Source: Trinickia acidisoli (GTDB taxonomy: Bacteria > Pseudomonadota > Gammaproteobacteria > Burkholderiales > Burkholderiaceae). Taken from it: a DNA stretch of 64,000 nucleotides. The position numbers and the translations under genes are program-made. The stretch is taken from positions 3,100,001 through 3,164,000 of the forward strand of contig NZ_JAFLRG010000001.1 of the NCBI RefSeq assembly GCF_017315725.1, given 5' to 3'. The notes under the pieces were generated by a model. The model did not search any database and was not told where the DNA came from. It was given only the letters and a program-made list of their open reading frames with translations. Shown piece by piece: positions 41,792-51,800 of this stretch. The number at the start of each line of letters is the position of its first letter. The first letter of the stretch is position 1.

Positions 41792-42334
41792 TTACTGCCG
41801 GATCACGCCGCACGCGAGTGCCGCGCCAACGCTATGGTCGGGAAATTCGGGATCGCTCGGCTCGCGCCCGACGAGCACCGAGCGGCCGATGATGGAGCGC
41901 ACGCCATCGAGCGAAACGTCGGTCGCGACAACGAAGCCCGCCGCCACGCCCGTGGCGTCCGCATGGATGTTGCCGAGATCGCCCGCGCGCCGCACGCCGC
42001 TTTTGAGCCGATCGGCCGCCGGAGCGAACACGGCGCCCGCGCTCGAGCCGTCGGCCGCGTTGCAGTCGCCGCGCTCGTGCACTTGCAGCGCGTGGTCGGT
42101 GTTCGGCGGCAGACCGATGAGGTTGTACGTCACCTGCACACCGTCCGCGCGCTCGATGAACGTGACAGTGCCACGCGCCGTATTGCCGACCGTCGGCAAT
42201 ATCTGCGCGTCCGCACGTTTCTCGTGGGGTCCGAAGAAGGCGGCGCAGCCGCCGAGCGCCATGCTCGCCAGCACCAGGCTGGCCACGACGATGCTCGGGC
42301 GGCGGGCACGCCGCCCGCCGGTTCTGTCTCTCAT
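41792..42334 (-). CDS. SodC-like lipoprotein lacking most Cu/Zn ligands
   Basis: A 180-residue protein with a lipoprotein signal (hydrophobic core, then lipobox LGGC at about 27-30) and the Cu,Zn superoxide dismutase fold. Landmarks align well: '[17 protein letters not shown]', '[10 protein letters not shown]', '[17 protein letters not shown]', '[13 protein letters not shown]' and the C-terminal 'LACGVIRQ', including both disulfide cysteines. However, the usual GFHxHE copper motif reads ALQVHE, the bridging histidine of GGHF is Val (GAVF), the zinc histidine of RHAGDL is Arg, and the last copper histidine is Gly. Only one copper-type His and one zinc-type Asp remain, so normal dismutase activity is unlikely. 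It is 23 bases from dcd. Confidence 0.85.
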   Translation of the reverse strand: MRDRTGGRRARRPSIVVASLVLASMALGGCAAFFGPHEKRADAQILPTVGNTARGTVTFIERADGVQVTYNLIGLPPNTDHALQVHERGDCNAADGSSAGAVFAPAADRLKSGVRRAGDLGNIHADATGVAAGFVVATDVSLDGVRSIIGRSVLVGREPSDPEFPDHSVGAALACGVIRQ

Positions 42335-42497
42335 GCGATCCTCATGCCGGCGCGCGGCGACCTTCGCGCCGCCGAGCCGGACTCAAGCGAAGGCGACATG
42401 ATACCGCGACGCGCGCCGCGCAAGCACAATCGAGGCCGCGCACCGCGCCTACGGGGGTTGCGCGGTGCGACGAACGCCCAGGGATAGCCGTGATCGC

Positions 42498-43586
42498 TCA
42501 CGTGTCCTGAACGACGATGGTGGGGAATTTCGCACTCATGTCGCGCGCGCGCTCGGCGATGCGGATCGCCACTTTGCGCGCGATGGCGCGGTACGTCTCG
42601 GCAATCCGGCCCTGCGGGTCCGCCACGACGCTTGGGTGGCCGCTGTCGGCCTGTTCGCGGATGCCGATGTCGAGCGGCAGGCTGCCGAGGATCTCGACGC
42701 CGTAGTCCTTGGCCATCCGCTCGGCACCGCCCGCGCCGAAGATGTGCTCGGCGTGCCCGCAGTTCGAGCAGACGTGGATGCTCATGTTCTCGACCACGCC
42801 GAGAATCGGCACGCCGACCTTCTCGAACATCTTGAGCCCCTTCTTGGCGTCGATGAGCGCGATGTCCTGCGGCGTCGTGACGATAACGGCGCCCGTGACC
42901 GGCACCCGCTGCGCGAGCGTGAGCTGGATGTCGCCCGTGCCGGGCGGCATGTCGACGATCAGGTAGTCGAGTTCGCCCCAACTCGTTTGACGCAGCAGTT
43001 GCTCGAGCGCCGAGGTGGCCATCGGGCCGCGCCAGACCATCGGGTTGTCCTGCTCGACGAGAAAGCCGATCGAATTGGCTTCGATGCCGTGGCCCTTCAT
43101 CGGATTCATCGTTTGCCCGTCGGGCGACTCGGGCCGGCCTTCGATACCGAGCATCATCGGCAGCGACGGCCCGTAGATGTCGGCGTCGAGAATGCCGACG
43201 GCCGCACCCTCGCTCGCGAGCGCAAGCGCGAGATTGACGGCCGTCGTGCTCTTGCCGACGCCGCCCTTGCCCGACGCCACGGCCACGATGTTCTTCACCT
43301 TCGGCAGCAATTTCACGCCCGGCTGCACCGTATGCGCAACGATCGACTGCGACACCGTGACCTGGGCGCGCTCGACGCCGGGCACCGCCAACAGCGCCCG
43401 CTCGACGACCGCGCGCGCAGTGTCGAATTGGCTCTTGGCCGGATAGCCGAGCACGATCTCGACGCTGACGGCGACGCCGTCGACGCCGACGTTCTTCACG
43501 CCCTTGCCGGCCGCGAACGGCCGGTTCGTGTTGGGATCGGTGACGGCCGCGAGGGCGGCGTCGACCAAGGCCCGATCAATGCTCAT
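42498..43586 (-). CDS. apbC: Iron-sulfur cluster carrier protein ApbC (Mrp/NBP35 family)
   Basis: A 362-residue P-loop ATPase that binds and transfers 4Fe-4S clusters to target enzymes. An N-terminal MIP18-like domain (1-95) is followed by the ATPase with deviant Walker A 'VASGKGGVGKSTTAVNLALA', 'ILDADIYGPSLPMMLG', 'YLIVDMPPGTGDIQLTL', and the cluster-binding CxxC in 'HVCSNCGHAEHIFG'. ATG 43586 is the family start; the open frame runs to 44294 as noise. It is separated by 163 bases from the SodC-like gene downstream and is divergent from the OmpA-type lipoprotein gene. Confidence 0.95.
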   Translation of the reverse strand: MSIDRALVDAALAAVTDPNTNRPFAAGKGVKNVGVDGVAVSVEIVLGYPAKSQFDTARAVVERALLAVPGVERAQVTVSQSIVAHTVQPGVKLLPKVKNIVAVASGKGGVGKSTTAVNLALALASEGAAVGILDADIYGPSLPMMLGIEGRPESPDGQTMNPMKGHGIEANSIGFLVEQDNPMVWRGPMATSALEQLLRQTSWGELDYLIVDMPPGTGDIQLTLAQRVPVTGAVIVTTPQDIALIDAKKGLKMFEKVGVPILGVVENMSIHVCSNCGHAEHIFGAGGAERMAKDYGVEILGSLPLDIGIREQADSGHPSVVADPQGRIAETYRAIARKVAIRIAERARDMSAKFPTIVVQDT

Positions 43587-43895
43587 CGATTCGACTCCGA
43601 GGGGGTAGATGCGCGCGGAGCGAGGGTCGCCGCCCGGCGCGACAGGCACCGGACATGCTGCCGCGCGGCAGAAAATTGAAAGAAAGTGTTGCGTACCATT
43701 GTCAAATGATGGGCTGCCGGGCACCTTCGCGCAGCGGCAAGCAAAGAGAGTGCCGCATCGGCGCTCATAGGCACTATTGTAGTGGCTAGCGGTGGCTCGC
43801 GCCGCCGCGCGGCCGATGCGTCTATCCGGTTTATCTGTCTTGCCGGTTTCGTCGCCGCATCGAGCGAGCGACCGTTTTCGAGAGAGGACACGAAC

Positions 43896-44561
43896 ATGAA
43901 CGCAAAAATCGTCACCCGCCTCACCGTTTTCGCCATCGCCGGCTCGCTTCTCGCCGGGTGCGCAACGCAGCAAGGAAACAACACGGCCGTGGGTACCGGC
44001 GTGGGCGCCGCCACCGGCGCCGCGCTCGGTGCCATCTTCGGCGGCGGCAAGGGCGCGGCAATCGGCGCCGGCGTCGGAGCCGTGGCCGGCGGTGTCACCG
44101 GCTACAACTGGCAGGCCATTCGCAACAAGCTGTCGGGCGCATCGAAGGGCACCGGCACGCAGGTCACCGAGCAGCCGGACGGCTCGCTCAAGCTGAACAT
44201 TCCAAGCAACGTGACGTTCGCGACGAACAGCTACCAGATCAACCCGGCGCTCTACCCGACGCTCAACGAATTGTCGTCGCAAATGCAGCAGCACCCCGAG
44301 TTGATCGCCGAGGTACGCGGGTACACCGACAGCACCGGCAGCGCCTCATATAATCAAACGTTGTCCGTCAACCGGGCGCAAAGCGTCGCCTCCTATCTGA
44401 ACCAGCATGGCGTAACGCCCAACCGCCTGGCGGCCCAGGGGTTCGGCCCGAGCAACCCGATCGCGGATAACGGCACCGAAGCTGGCCGCGCGCAAAACCG
44501 TCGCGTCGAAATCTATCTGCGCGCAACGGCGCAGCCGGGCCAGGCGCCGGCTTACCAATAA
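43896..44561 (+). CDS. OmpA-family lipoprotein
   Basis: A 221-residue outer-membrane-anchored protein. The signal peptide ends in the lipobox LLAGC (Cys at about 22). A glycine-rich segment (about 33-68) with glycine-zipper pattern ('GVGAATGAALGAIFGGGKGA') may insert in the membrane, and the C-terminal OmpA domain (about 100-215) binds peptidoglycan: 'LNIPSNVTFATNSYQINPAL', 'VRGYTDSTGSASYNQTLSVN' with the conserved Asp, and 'GTEAGRAQNRRVEIYL' with the conserved Arg. It resembles YiaD/OmpA-like lipoproteins that tether outer membrane to wall. ATG 43896 follows a GAGAGGA site. It is likely monocistronic. Confidence 0.92.
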   Translation: MNAKIVTRLTVFAIAGSLLAGCATQQGNNTAVGTGVGAATGAALGAIFGGGKGAAIGAGVGAVAGGVTGYNWQAIRNKLSGASKGTGTQVTEQPDGSLKLNIPSNVTFATNSYQINPALYPTLNELSSQMQQHPELIAEVRGYTDSTGSASYNQTLSVNRAQSVASYLNQHGVTPNRLAAQGFGPSNPIADNGTEAGRAQNRRVEIYLRATAQPGQAPAYQ

Positions 44562-44568
44562 GCCCCCG

Positions 44569-44602
44569 GGCGCTTGCCGGCGCCCACAGCCCGGCAAGCG
44601 CC
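44569..44602 (+). terminator. Hairpin directly after the OmpA-type gene
   Basis: GGCGCTTGCCGG (44569-44580) pairs perfectly with CCGGCAAGCGCC (44591-44602) around a 10-base loop, starting 8 bases after the stop codon. There is no T-run, so it may stabilise the mRNA end or pause polymerase. Confidence 0.5.
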
Positions 44603-44666
44603 TCGCGCCCCCTGGGAGCGGCATGAAAACAGCGACGGAAGGTGCCTAGAAGGCGCTGGTAAACAA

Positions 44667-44684
44667 TTCGAAAAATTTTTCGAA
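44667..44684. repeat. Perfect 18-bp palindrome
   Basis: TTCGAAAAATTTTTCGAA is a perfect palindrome with no central gap. In a GC-rich genome such a site is striking and may bind a dimeric regulator. Its position, about 85 bases before an intrinsic terminator, suggests a link to a short transcript. Confidence 0.5.
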
Positions 44685-44689
44685 CTCGC

Positions 44690-44796
44690 CGGCAATTCAC
44701 CTGTCTGTATGTTCGGTACGTGGCTGGCAAACGCCGCTGCGTCACCATTCTCCTCTTGTCGTTGTTGCTCCGGGGCCAAACGCCCCGGTTTTTTTT
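44690..44796 (+). ncRNA. Possible small RNA ending in an intrinsic terminator
   Basis: A stretch of roughly 100 bases ends in a good terminator but contains no coding frame. It includes the pyrimidine-rich segment CTCCTCTTGTCGTTGTTGCTC just before the hairpin, which could be an antisense-type pairing region. The 5' end is a guess. The alternative is that this is simply the long 3' untranslated tail of the OmpA-type lipoprotein mRNA, from which a processed RNA could still arise. Confidence 0.3.
44770..44796 (+). terminator. Intrinsic terminator between OmpA-type gene and hipB
   Basis: CCGGGGC (44770-44776) pairs with GCCCCGG (44782-44788) around a 5-base loop, followed by eight T residues (44789-44796). 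Confidence 0.88.
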
Positions 44797-44877
44797 GCCG
44801 CATTCGCGAGCAACTTCGATGGCTACGTCAGCCGCGGACGAACAGCCCAGAAATACTATTCTGGCGCGCAACGCTCC

Positions 44878-44939
44878 TTGAAATCATGACAGACATATCT
44901 TACATTTCAACTATCTCACGCAGAAATGTAAGATATGTC
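44878..44939 (+). promoter_or_regulatory. hipBA promoter and perfect inverted-repeat operator
   Basis: GACATATCTTACATTTC (44892-44908) and its exact reverse complement (44923-44939) form 17-bp arms around a 14-base spacer. A promoter TTGAAA (44878-44883), 17 bases, TACATT (44901-44906) places its -10 box inside the left arm. The right arm covers the hipB start codon at 44935. Binding of HipB would block both polymerase and, in RNA form, the repeat could fold over the start codon. Confidence 0.7.
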
Positions 44940-45219
44940 ATACAAGGACACCGATAGATCGAGCACGATACCGCTTCTCCTTGCGCCCGACTTCGGGGCG
45001 GCATTCCGACGCGAACGCAAAGCGCAGGGGCGCACCCAGCAATGGGTGGCCGAGAAAGCCGGCGTCGCGCGCTTCACGATCACGCAATTGGAGTCGGGGC
45101 AAAACGTCGGGCTCCACCACGTCCTAGCTGCGCTTACCGCACTCGGAAAAGGCCTCTCCATCGTATCGGCGCGGCCCGATTACGACCAGATCAAGGAGAT
45201 CTTCGGTGACGAAGAATAG
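44935..45219 (+). CDS. hipB: HipB-like antitoxin, XRE family
   Basis: A 94-residue DNA-binding antitoxin. The helix-turn-helix spans about residues 22-75: 'FGAAFRRERKAQGRTQQWVA', 'KAGVARFTITQLESGQNVGL' and 'LAALTALGKGLSIV'. The C-terminal tail 'YDQIKEIFGDEE' resembles the tails by which HipB proteins contact HipA. It should neutralise the HipA kinase and repress its own operon through the perfect inverted repeat that overlaps its promoter and start codon. There is no usual Shine-Dalgarno site before ATG 44935, so its translation may be weak or leaderless-like. It overlaps hipA by 14 bases. Confidence 0.9.
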   Translation: MSYKDTDRSSTIPLLLAPDFGAAFRRERKAQGRTQQWVAEKAGVARFTITQLESGQNVGLHHVLAALTALGKGLSIVSARPDYDQIKEIFGDEE

Positions 45220-46459
45220 GGTTCGAGCGCTGAGCGTACGCACGCCGCAAGGCCACGCGGGCACGCTCACGAAAGAGTCGCGGCACGTGTTTGCCTACGA
45301 CACGCGCGACCGAGCGCGGCAAGTATCGCTGACCATGCCGCTGCGCGCCGAAACCTATGCCGAAACGCCGATGTTGCCCGCGTTTTCGATGAATCGACCC
45401 GAGGGCTTTCTGCTTGAACGAATTCAACGGGCGTTCAAGCACGTTCAGCTCGATGACATGGCGCTGTTGGCCATCACAGGCGGCAATCAGATCGGACGAC
45501 TCCGCTACAGCGAACCGGGCAAGCCGACGCGCGGAAAACGAGCCGAAGTGGGCCTGGCAACGCTGCTCCGGACGGGCAGTCAGGCGGGGCTTTTCGACCA
45601 TCTCGTAGAGACCTATCTCGAATCCGGCATCTCGGGCTTTCAACCGAAGGTGATGATTCCCGACGCGGACAAAATCGAGAGCGGCAAGGTCGACGAGAAG
45701 ACGACGGCGGCGACGCCGAATCTGATTTTGAAGGCGGCCGGCGACGATTACCCGCACCTGCCGGTGAACGAATATCTGTGCATGAGCACCGCGCGCCGCG
45801 CAAATATCCGGGTGCCGCGGTTCTGGCTATCCGACGATCAAAGCTTGTTCGTGATGGAGCGCTTCGACGTGGACGGCGACGAGCAGTTCGGTTTCGAGGA
45901 CATGGCCGTTCTGATGGGCAAGAACCCTTGGCAGCCGAACTTCAAATACAGCAGCAGCTACGAGAAGATTGCGCTTGCGATCGGCATGAACTGCGGCGGC
46001 AATGTCGACGAGAGCCTGGCACGCTTCTTCGAGTATTTCGCGCTGTCGGTGATGGTCCGCAACGGCGACGCACATCTGAAAAATTTCGGGCTAATCTACG
46101 ACCACCCGGATGCCGACGAGCCCCCCCGCCTGTCTCCCCTCTTCGACGTGGTGACGACCTCCGTCTATCGCTACGAAAACCAGAAAACCGGCGTCGAGAT
46201 GGCGGACCGCACGATGGCGCTAAAGTTGAACAAGGCTGTGTCGTATCCGACGCGCGACGAACTGCTGGCGTTCGGACGCAACGTCTGTCACATGCACGAC
46301 GCCGCTGCCGTGATCGAACGTATCGCCGAGGCGATGTCGGCCACGCTCGCGGAAGAAGGCGAGCGCATGCCCGGCGAGTTTCTTGCGGCGCTGCGCGTCG
46401 AATGGGATGCCGGCCGATCTTCGGTCGAACCCATGCGGGTGTTCGGTCGCCCGGAATAA
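45206..46459 (+). CDS. hipA: HipA-like serine/threonine kinase toxin
   Basis: A 417-residue kinase of the HipA family; the E. coli member phosphorylates glutamyl-tRNA synthetase and causes persistence. The N-terminal domain is divergent and the kinase core is intact: phosphate loop 'SGISGFQPKVMIPD' with Ser143 as a candidate autophosphorylation site, 'ILKAAGDDYPHLPVNEYLCM', 'LFVMERFDVDG', the catalytic loop 'VRNGDAHLKNFGLIYD' with Asp288, and the metal motif 'LSPLFDVV'. The start is a GTG at 45206 inside hipB; AAGGAG at 45193 sits well placed for it. The base composition is somewhat less GC-rich than the neighbours, in keeping with a mobile toxin-antitoxin unit. Confidence 0.92.
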   Translation: MTKNRVRALSVRTPQGHAGTLTKESRHVFAYDTRDRARQVSLTMPLRAETYAETPMLPAFSMNRPEGFLLERIQRAFKHVQLDDMALLAITGGNQIGRLRYSEPGKPTRGKRAEVGLATLLRTGSQAGLFDHLVETYLESGISGFQPKVMIPDADKIESGKVDEKTTAATPNLILKAAGDDYPHLPVNEYLCMSTARRANIRVPRFWLSDDQSLFVMERFDVDGDEQFGFEDMAVLMGKNPWQPNFKYSSSYEKIALAIGMNCGGNVDESLARFFEYFALSVMVRNGDAHLKNFGLIYDHPDADEPPRLSPLFDVVTTSVYRYENQKTGVEMADRTMALKLNKAVSYPTRDELLAFGRNVCHMHDAAAVIERIAEAMSATLAEEGERMPGEFLAALRVEWDAGRSSVEPMRVFGRPE

Positions 46460-46633
46460 GAATCGGCGCGTCGGGACAGATCCACGGCCGCTTGGGATGA
46501 AGCCCCCTGAGCCACGTTTGCGCGCGCCCCGTAGGCTCGGGGCGGGTGAGCGGCGCGCAGGCGCCAGGCGTCGCGCCGTGTGCCTGCTAAAATCAGCGTT
46601 TTCCCTCAAGCAGCACCTCCTTCCCCTACGCTC

Positions 46634-48802
46634 ATGACCGTATCCGCCCCTCCTTCCGCCGCGCAAGCCGGCGCGGGCGCCGCCCGCCGCCGCGTTCTCG
46701 TGACGTCCGCTCTGCCCTACGCAAACGGGCAGATCCACCTCGGCCACATGGTCGAGTACATTCAGACGGACGTCTGGGTGCGCGCGATGCGAATGCACGG
46801 GCACGAGGTCTACTACGTCGGCGCCGACGACACGCACGGCACGCCGATCATGCTGAGCGCCGAAAAGGAAGGCATCACGCCGAAGCAGTTGATCGAGCGC
46901 GTCTGGCGCGACCATACGCGCGATCTCGGCAACTTCCTGATTTCGTTCGACAACTACTACTCGACCGACTCCGAGGAAAACCAGGAACTGTGCGAGACGA
47001 TCTATGGCCGGCTCATGGAAGCGGGCCTCATCGATGCACGCGAGATCGAGCAGGCATACGACCCCGTCAAGGAGATGTTCCTGCCCGACCGCTTCATCAA
47101 GGGCCAGTGCCCGAAATGCGGCGCGAAAGACCAATACGGCGATAGTTGCGAGGTCTGCGGTTCGACCTATCAACCGACCGATCTCGTCAATCCGTATTCG
47201 GCCATCTCGGGCGCGACGCCTGTGCGCCGCAAGTCGACGCATTATTTCTTCCGGCTCTCCGATACGCGCTGCGAGAACTTTCTGCGCGAATGGGTGAGCG
47301 GCCTCGCACAGCCCGAGGCAACGAACAAGATGCGCGAATGGCTCGGCGAGGCCGGCGACGCCAAGCTCGGCGATTGGGACATCTCGCGCGATGCGCCCTA
47401 CTTCGGGTTCGAAATCCCCGGCGCGCCCGGCAAATACTTCTACGTCTGGCTCGATGCGCCGGTCGGGTACTACGCGAGCTTCAAGAACCTCGCGGCCAAG
47501 CTCGGCTTCGATTTCGAAGCGTGGATCAAGCCCGGCTCGAACACGGAGCAATACCATTTCATCGGTAAGGACATCCTATATTTCCACACGCTGTTTTGGC
47601 CCGCGATGCTCGAATTCGCGGGCTATCGGACGCCGACGAACGTGTTCGCGCACGGCTTTTTGACCGTGGACGGCGCGAAGATGTCCAAATCGCGCGGCAC
47701 CTTCATCACCGCGAACAGCTACATCGAGACCGGGCTGAACCCCGAGTGGCTGCGCTATTACTTCGCCGCGAAGCTCAACGCGACGATGGAGGATCTCGAT
47801 CTCAACCTCGACGATTTCCAAGCACGCGTGAACAGCGACGTCGTCGGCAAGTACGTCAACATCGCGAGCCGCGCTGCCGGCTTCCTCATCAAGCGCTTCG
47901 ACGCCCGCGTGCAGGACAGCGCGATGCACCATCCGCTGCTGGCGACGCTGCGCGCGGCGATCCCGCAAATCGCGGCCCACTACGAAGCGCGCGAGTACAG
48001 CCGCGCGGTGCGTCAGGCAATGGAGCTCGCCGATGCCGTCAACGGCTATGTCGATACGGCCAAGCCGTGGGACCAAGCGAAGGACCCGGCCAACGCCACG
48101 CTGCTGCACGAGACCGTCAGCGTCAGCCTCGAGGCGTTTCGATTGCTGTCGATCGCGCTCAAGCCCGTGCTGCCCACGCTCGCAGCCAAGGTCGAGGCGT
48201 TCCTCGGCATCGCCCCGCTCGCGTGGAGCGATGCCGAGACACCGCTGTCATCGAAGCAGCCGATCGATGCCTATCAGCACTTGATGACGCGCATCGACGC
48301 GAAGCAAATCGAAGCGCTGATCGCGGCCAACCGCACGTCTTTGCAGCCGACCGATACGGGCGCCGCAGCATCGGCATCGGCATCGCCGAGCAAAGCCGCG
48401 AAAAAGGCTGTGGCCACCTCGAGCGAGCCCCGAAGCGAGGGCGGCAGCGACACCCGAAGCGAGTCGATCTCGATCGACGATTTCGCCAAGATCGATCTGC
48501 GTGTGGCCCTCATCGTCGATTGCCAAGCCGTTGAAGGATCGGACAAGCTGCTGCAACTGACGCTCGACGTCGGCGAAGAGAAAACGCGCAACGTCTTTTC
48601 AGGCATCAAGTCGGCCTATCGTCCCGAGGATCTGGTCGGCAAGCTGACGGTGATGGTCGCCAATCTCGCACCGCGCAAGATGAAGTTCGGCCTATCCGAA
48701 GGAATGGTGCTCGCCGCCTCGAGCGCCGACGAAAAGGCCGAGCCGGGCCTCTATATCCTCGAGCCGCACAACGGCGCGAAACCCGGTATGCGCGTGCGCT
48801 GA
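46634..48802 (+). CDS. metG: Methionyl-tRNA synthetase
   Basis: A 722-residue class I synthetase. It has the HIGH-type motif '[15 protein letters not shown]', the zinc-knuckle cysteines in '[20 protein letters not shown]', '[12 protein letters not shown]', '[16 protein letters not shown]' and the KMSKS motif '[12 protein letters not shown]', then the anticodon-binding helical domain. After an Ala/Ser/Lys-rich linker (about 590-630) a C-terminal tRNA-binding domain follows ('[20 protein letters not shown]', '[15 protein letters not shown]'), the dimerisation module found in long MetG. ATG 46634 is chosen because upstream codons are not family-like. It converges with tamB. Confidence 0.97.
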   Translation: MTVSAPPSAAQAGAGAARRRVLVTSALPYANGQIHLGHMVEYIQTDVWVRAMRMHGHEVYYVGADDTHGTPIMLSAEKEGITPKQLIERVWRDHTRDLGNFLISFDNYYSTDSEENQELCETIYGRLMEAGLIDAREIEQAYDPVKEMFLPDRFIKGQCPKCGAKDQYGDSCEVCGSTYQPTDLVNPYSAISGATPVRRKSTHYFFRLSDTRCENFLREWVSGLAQPEATNKMREWLGEAGDAKLGDWDISRDAPYFGFEIPGAPGKYFYVWLDAPVGYYASFKNLAAKLGFDFEAWIKPGSNTEQYHFIGKDILYFHTLFWPAMLEFAGYRTPTNVFAHGFLTVDGAKMSKSRGTFITANSYIETGLNPEWLRYYFAAKLNATMEDLDLNLDDFQARVNSDVVGKYVNIASRAAGFLIKRFDARVQDSAMHHPLLATLRAAIPQIAAHYEAREYSRAVRQAMELADAVNGYVDTAKPWDQAKDPANATLLHETVSVSLEAFRLLSIALKPVLPTLAAKVEAFLGIAPLAWSDAETPLSSKQPIDAYQHLMTRIDAKQIEALIAANRTSLQPTDTGAAASASASPSKAAKKAVATSSEPRSEGGSDTRSESISIDDFAKIDLRVALIVDCQAVEGSDKLLQLTLDVGEEKTRNVFSGIKSAYRPEDLVGKLTVMVANLAPRKMKFGLSEGMVLAASSADEKAEPGLYILEPHNGAKPGMRVR

Positions 48803-48880
48803 CGCACCGCGCCTACGTGTCGGCCGGCAGGGGGTGCGCCCGCTGTCGGCCGGCCGAATCCTCCCCTGCTCGGCCACGCG

Positions 48881-51800
48881 TCAACGCCGGCCGCGCCACC
48901 GATCGAAGCGTCGCGTGAAATTGATGTCGACGCCTTGGAACGTTCCCGTATAGAGCAGGACCGACCAAAAGCGGGACAGATTCAACGTCGCCTTGAACGC
49001 GTTGTCCGCCGATTGCAGCCCCTGCTCGTAACCGAGCACGAGCCGGTCGTTGATCGCCTTCGACACCATGACGACCTGCGAATCGGTCAGCCCCACGTCG
49101 CTGCGGCCGACCGAAAACTCGTCTAGCCCGAACGTCTGCGCCACGCGCTTGCCCGTCGCGCTGCCGAGCAGCGCAAGCGCCGCCGTCATCGTGCTTTGTT
49201 GGCTCAGGTTGTTGCCTTGGTCCGTCCCGTGGCCGAACAGCAGCCACGAGAGCTTCTCGTTATCGGGCACGTTCGGTTCCGACACGAGTTTGACGGTGGG
49301 CGCATGCACCGTGCCCGTCACTTGCACGCCGGCTTCCACCTCCTGGTTGCGACGCATGGCGAGAATGTTGATGCCGGGGTTCGCCACGGGGCCGTTGAAC
49401 GTGAAATAGCCGTTTTCGATCGCGAGTTTGCGACCGAACGAAGTGTAGGTCGACCCTTCCGTCACGCGCACGTTGCCGATCGCGCGCAGCGGCTGGTTCG
49501 GCGCCGACAGGGCCGTCACCGTGCCGCTCAAGCCGAGGTCGGCGCCCTGGCCACGGAACCGAAATTTTTTACCCAGATCGATAGCGACGCTCGCGCGCGG
49601 CGCGAAGGCGCCCACGGGCTTGTTGGTCGGCGCCGCCGGCGGCGGCGCGCCTTGCACGAGGCCGCCGTTGCGGACGATGACGACGTCGTCGGACAAGCGC
49701 GGCGCCGGCTGCTCGGGCAGATCGAACAGTGCGTGATCGACCGTGAACTTGCCGTCGATGTCGAGGCCGCCGGCCGCGCCGCCGTTCGCGACCGTCGCGC
49801 TGCCCGACAGCGATAGTTGGCGATCGGGCGCCGCGAACAGCTCGAGCTTGTCGGCCACGATGCGCGCCGTCAGGTCCGGCTCGGCGCGATCGAGCCGGAT
49901 TTGCCCCGTCGCACGTACCGTGCCGTCGCCGCCGTGGAACTCGACGCGCTGCAAATCGACGAGGTTCTCGGTCAGCGCGACGCGCACGACGCCGTCCTTC
50001 AATTGAATGCCTTGGTCGACGAGCGTCGCCGACAATCCGTCGCCGGCCAGCGCGCCCGATAGCGTCGGTTTCGCTCGCGTGCCGGCGAGCACGAGGTTCA
50101 ACGCGACATGCCCGTCGAGCACGTAGCTCGGGCCGAACAGCCCGCCGGTCGTCTTCAGGGCCGGGATGTCCAAGGCGAGCTTGCCCGCGAGCGGCGCGTC
50201 GACGCCAAGCTCGAGCAGACCGTTGCGTGCCGGATCGGGTGCGAGGCCGGCGCTCACGTTCGCGTCGAATGTACCGATCCGACTGGCCGCCGCGTGCGCA
50301 GTCACGCCCACGAGCCCGGGCGTGAAATCGGCGCGCGCCGACAGCGCCGTGATGCCGAACGCCGCCGTGCCGTAGCCCGTCGAGAGCGTCGCATCGCCAC
50401 TGCGCCGATCGATGCGTGCATAGCCGCTCGCCGTACGGCCCAGCGTGAAGTTCCAGTCGGCCCCGAGCACGAGATCGCTCGACAGACGCGAGGGCATCCC
50501 CGTCAACATCTGCCGGATCGCGATGAGCCGCGCCATCGACAGATTCGACGCACTGCCGGCCGAGCTGATCGCGCCGTGGTCGTAGACGAGCGACTTCACA
50601 TCGAGCGTCGCGCCTTCGATACCAAGCCGCACGGGGCCGAGCGTCACGCGCTGGCCCGCGGCCGATAGGGCCACCGGCGATTGCAGGTCGATCGCCGGCA
50701 TGCCCCGGTTGGCCAGGCGCGCGAGCACACCGTCCCAGCGCGGACCGTCGCGCGTATCGGTCAGCGCGCCCGAGCCCGCGAGCACCATGTCGACGGGGCG
50801 TGCGCGCACGGTGCCCTTCGCTTGCGCGTCGAACGTGTGTTTCGCCCGCGTGCCGGCGACACGGGCCGTCAACGTCGCCAGGTCGACGACGCCCGCGTGC
50901 ACGTCGCGCGCGTCGGTCGTGAGTTCGAGCGCGCCCGCCGCACCATCGCGGATGCGCGCGCTGCCCGTCGCCGCGCCGATTCGGTTCCCGCCCATCGAGA
51001 CGTCGCGGGCGTCGTAGCTGAGCGTCACGTCGGGATGAACCAGCGAGCCGGTCAGATCGCCGTCAGCGAGCACGGTGCCTGCGACACCGAAGCCGAGGCG
51101 GTCGAGCTGCGGCGCATCCACGTGAAAGCGCAAGCGGTCGCCGGGCTCGCCGAAGCTACCGTGCAACTCGACGTCGTTGCCGGCGATCGACAGCTTGGCG
51201 TCGCTCGGCAAAAGCCTTGCACCGGCTAGCGTAATCGTCCCTGCGCCCGTCAATGGAAATCCATCGTAGATGCTGTCGCCGAGTTCGAACCGCAGCTTCG
51301 TCGAGAGCGGCTGCGCGAGCGTGCCTATCGCGCTGAACCGGCCCGTCACGCGCGCTTCGGGCCGCTTGATCGCCGCAGACGCGACGACGAGCCGCGGGTC
51401 GAAGTTCGTCAGCGTCGCGCCGATGTCGTAACTCGCGCGCGCGTCATGCTCGAGGGCGCCCTTGAGCTCGAGACGGCCGTCGCCGGCGTCGATGCGCACG
51501 TCGTGCAACGCCATGCGTTCGCGCTCGAACGCCACGTGGGCCCGCGCGCGCAGACGCGCTTTGGCGTCGGTCAAATCGAGCGAGAGCGACTGCGTCGCCC
51601 CGTCCAGTTCGATACCGATCGGCCCGGACAGCGCCGTCGGCCGCACATAGGGCGCAAGCGTCGCCAAATCGAGGGCGCTCGCGGTCAAATCCAAGCGGCC
51701 GCGCCCGTGCGCGAACGTGCCGCCGCCCGTCAGCGCCGCGCCACGAACGAGCCGCACGCTGAGATGATCGAGCCGCTGCGCTTGCGCATCGAGCCGCACG

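Larger units (their letters stand above)
44562..44934. other. Gene-free region with hairpins, palindrome and terminator
   Basis: The gap between the OmpA-type gene and hipB. In order it holds a perfect 12-bp hairpin (44569-44602) near the OmpA-type stop, the palindrome at 44667-44684, a pyrimidine-rich stretch, an intrinsic terminator (44770-44796), and the hipBA promoter-operator (44878-44939). It is clearly richer in A+T than the neighbouring genes. No coding frame is credible. Confidence 0.6.
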
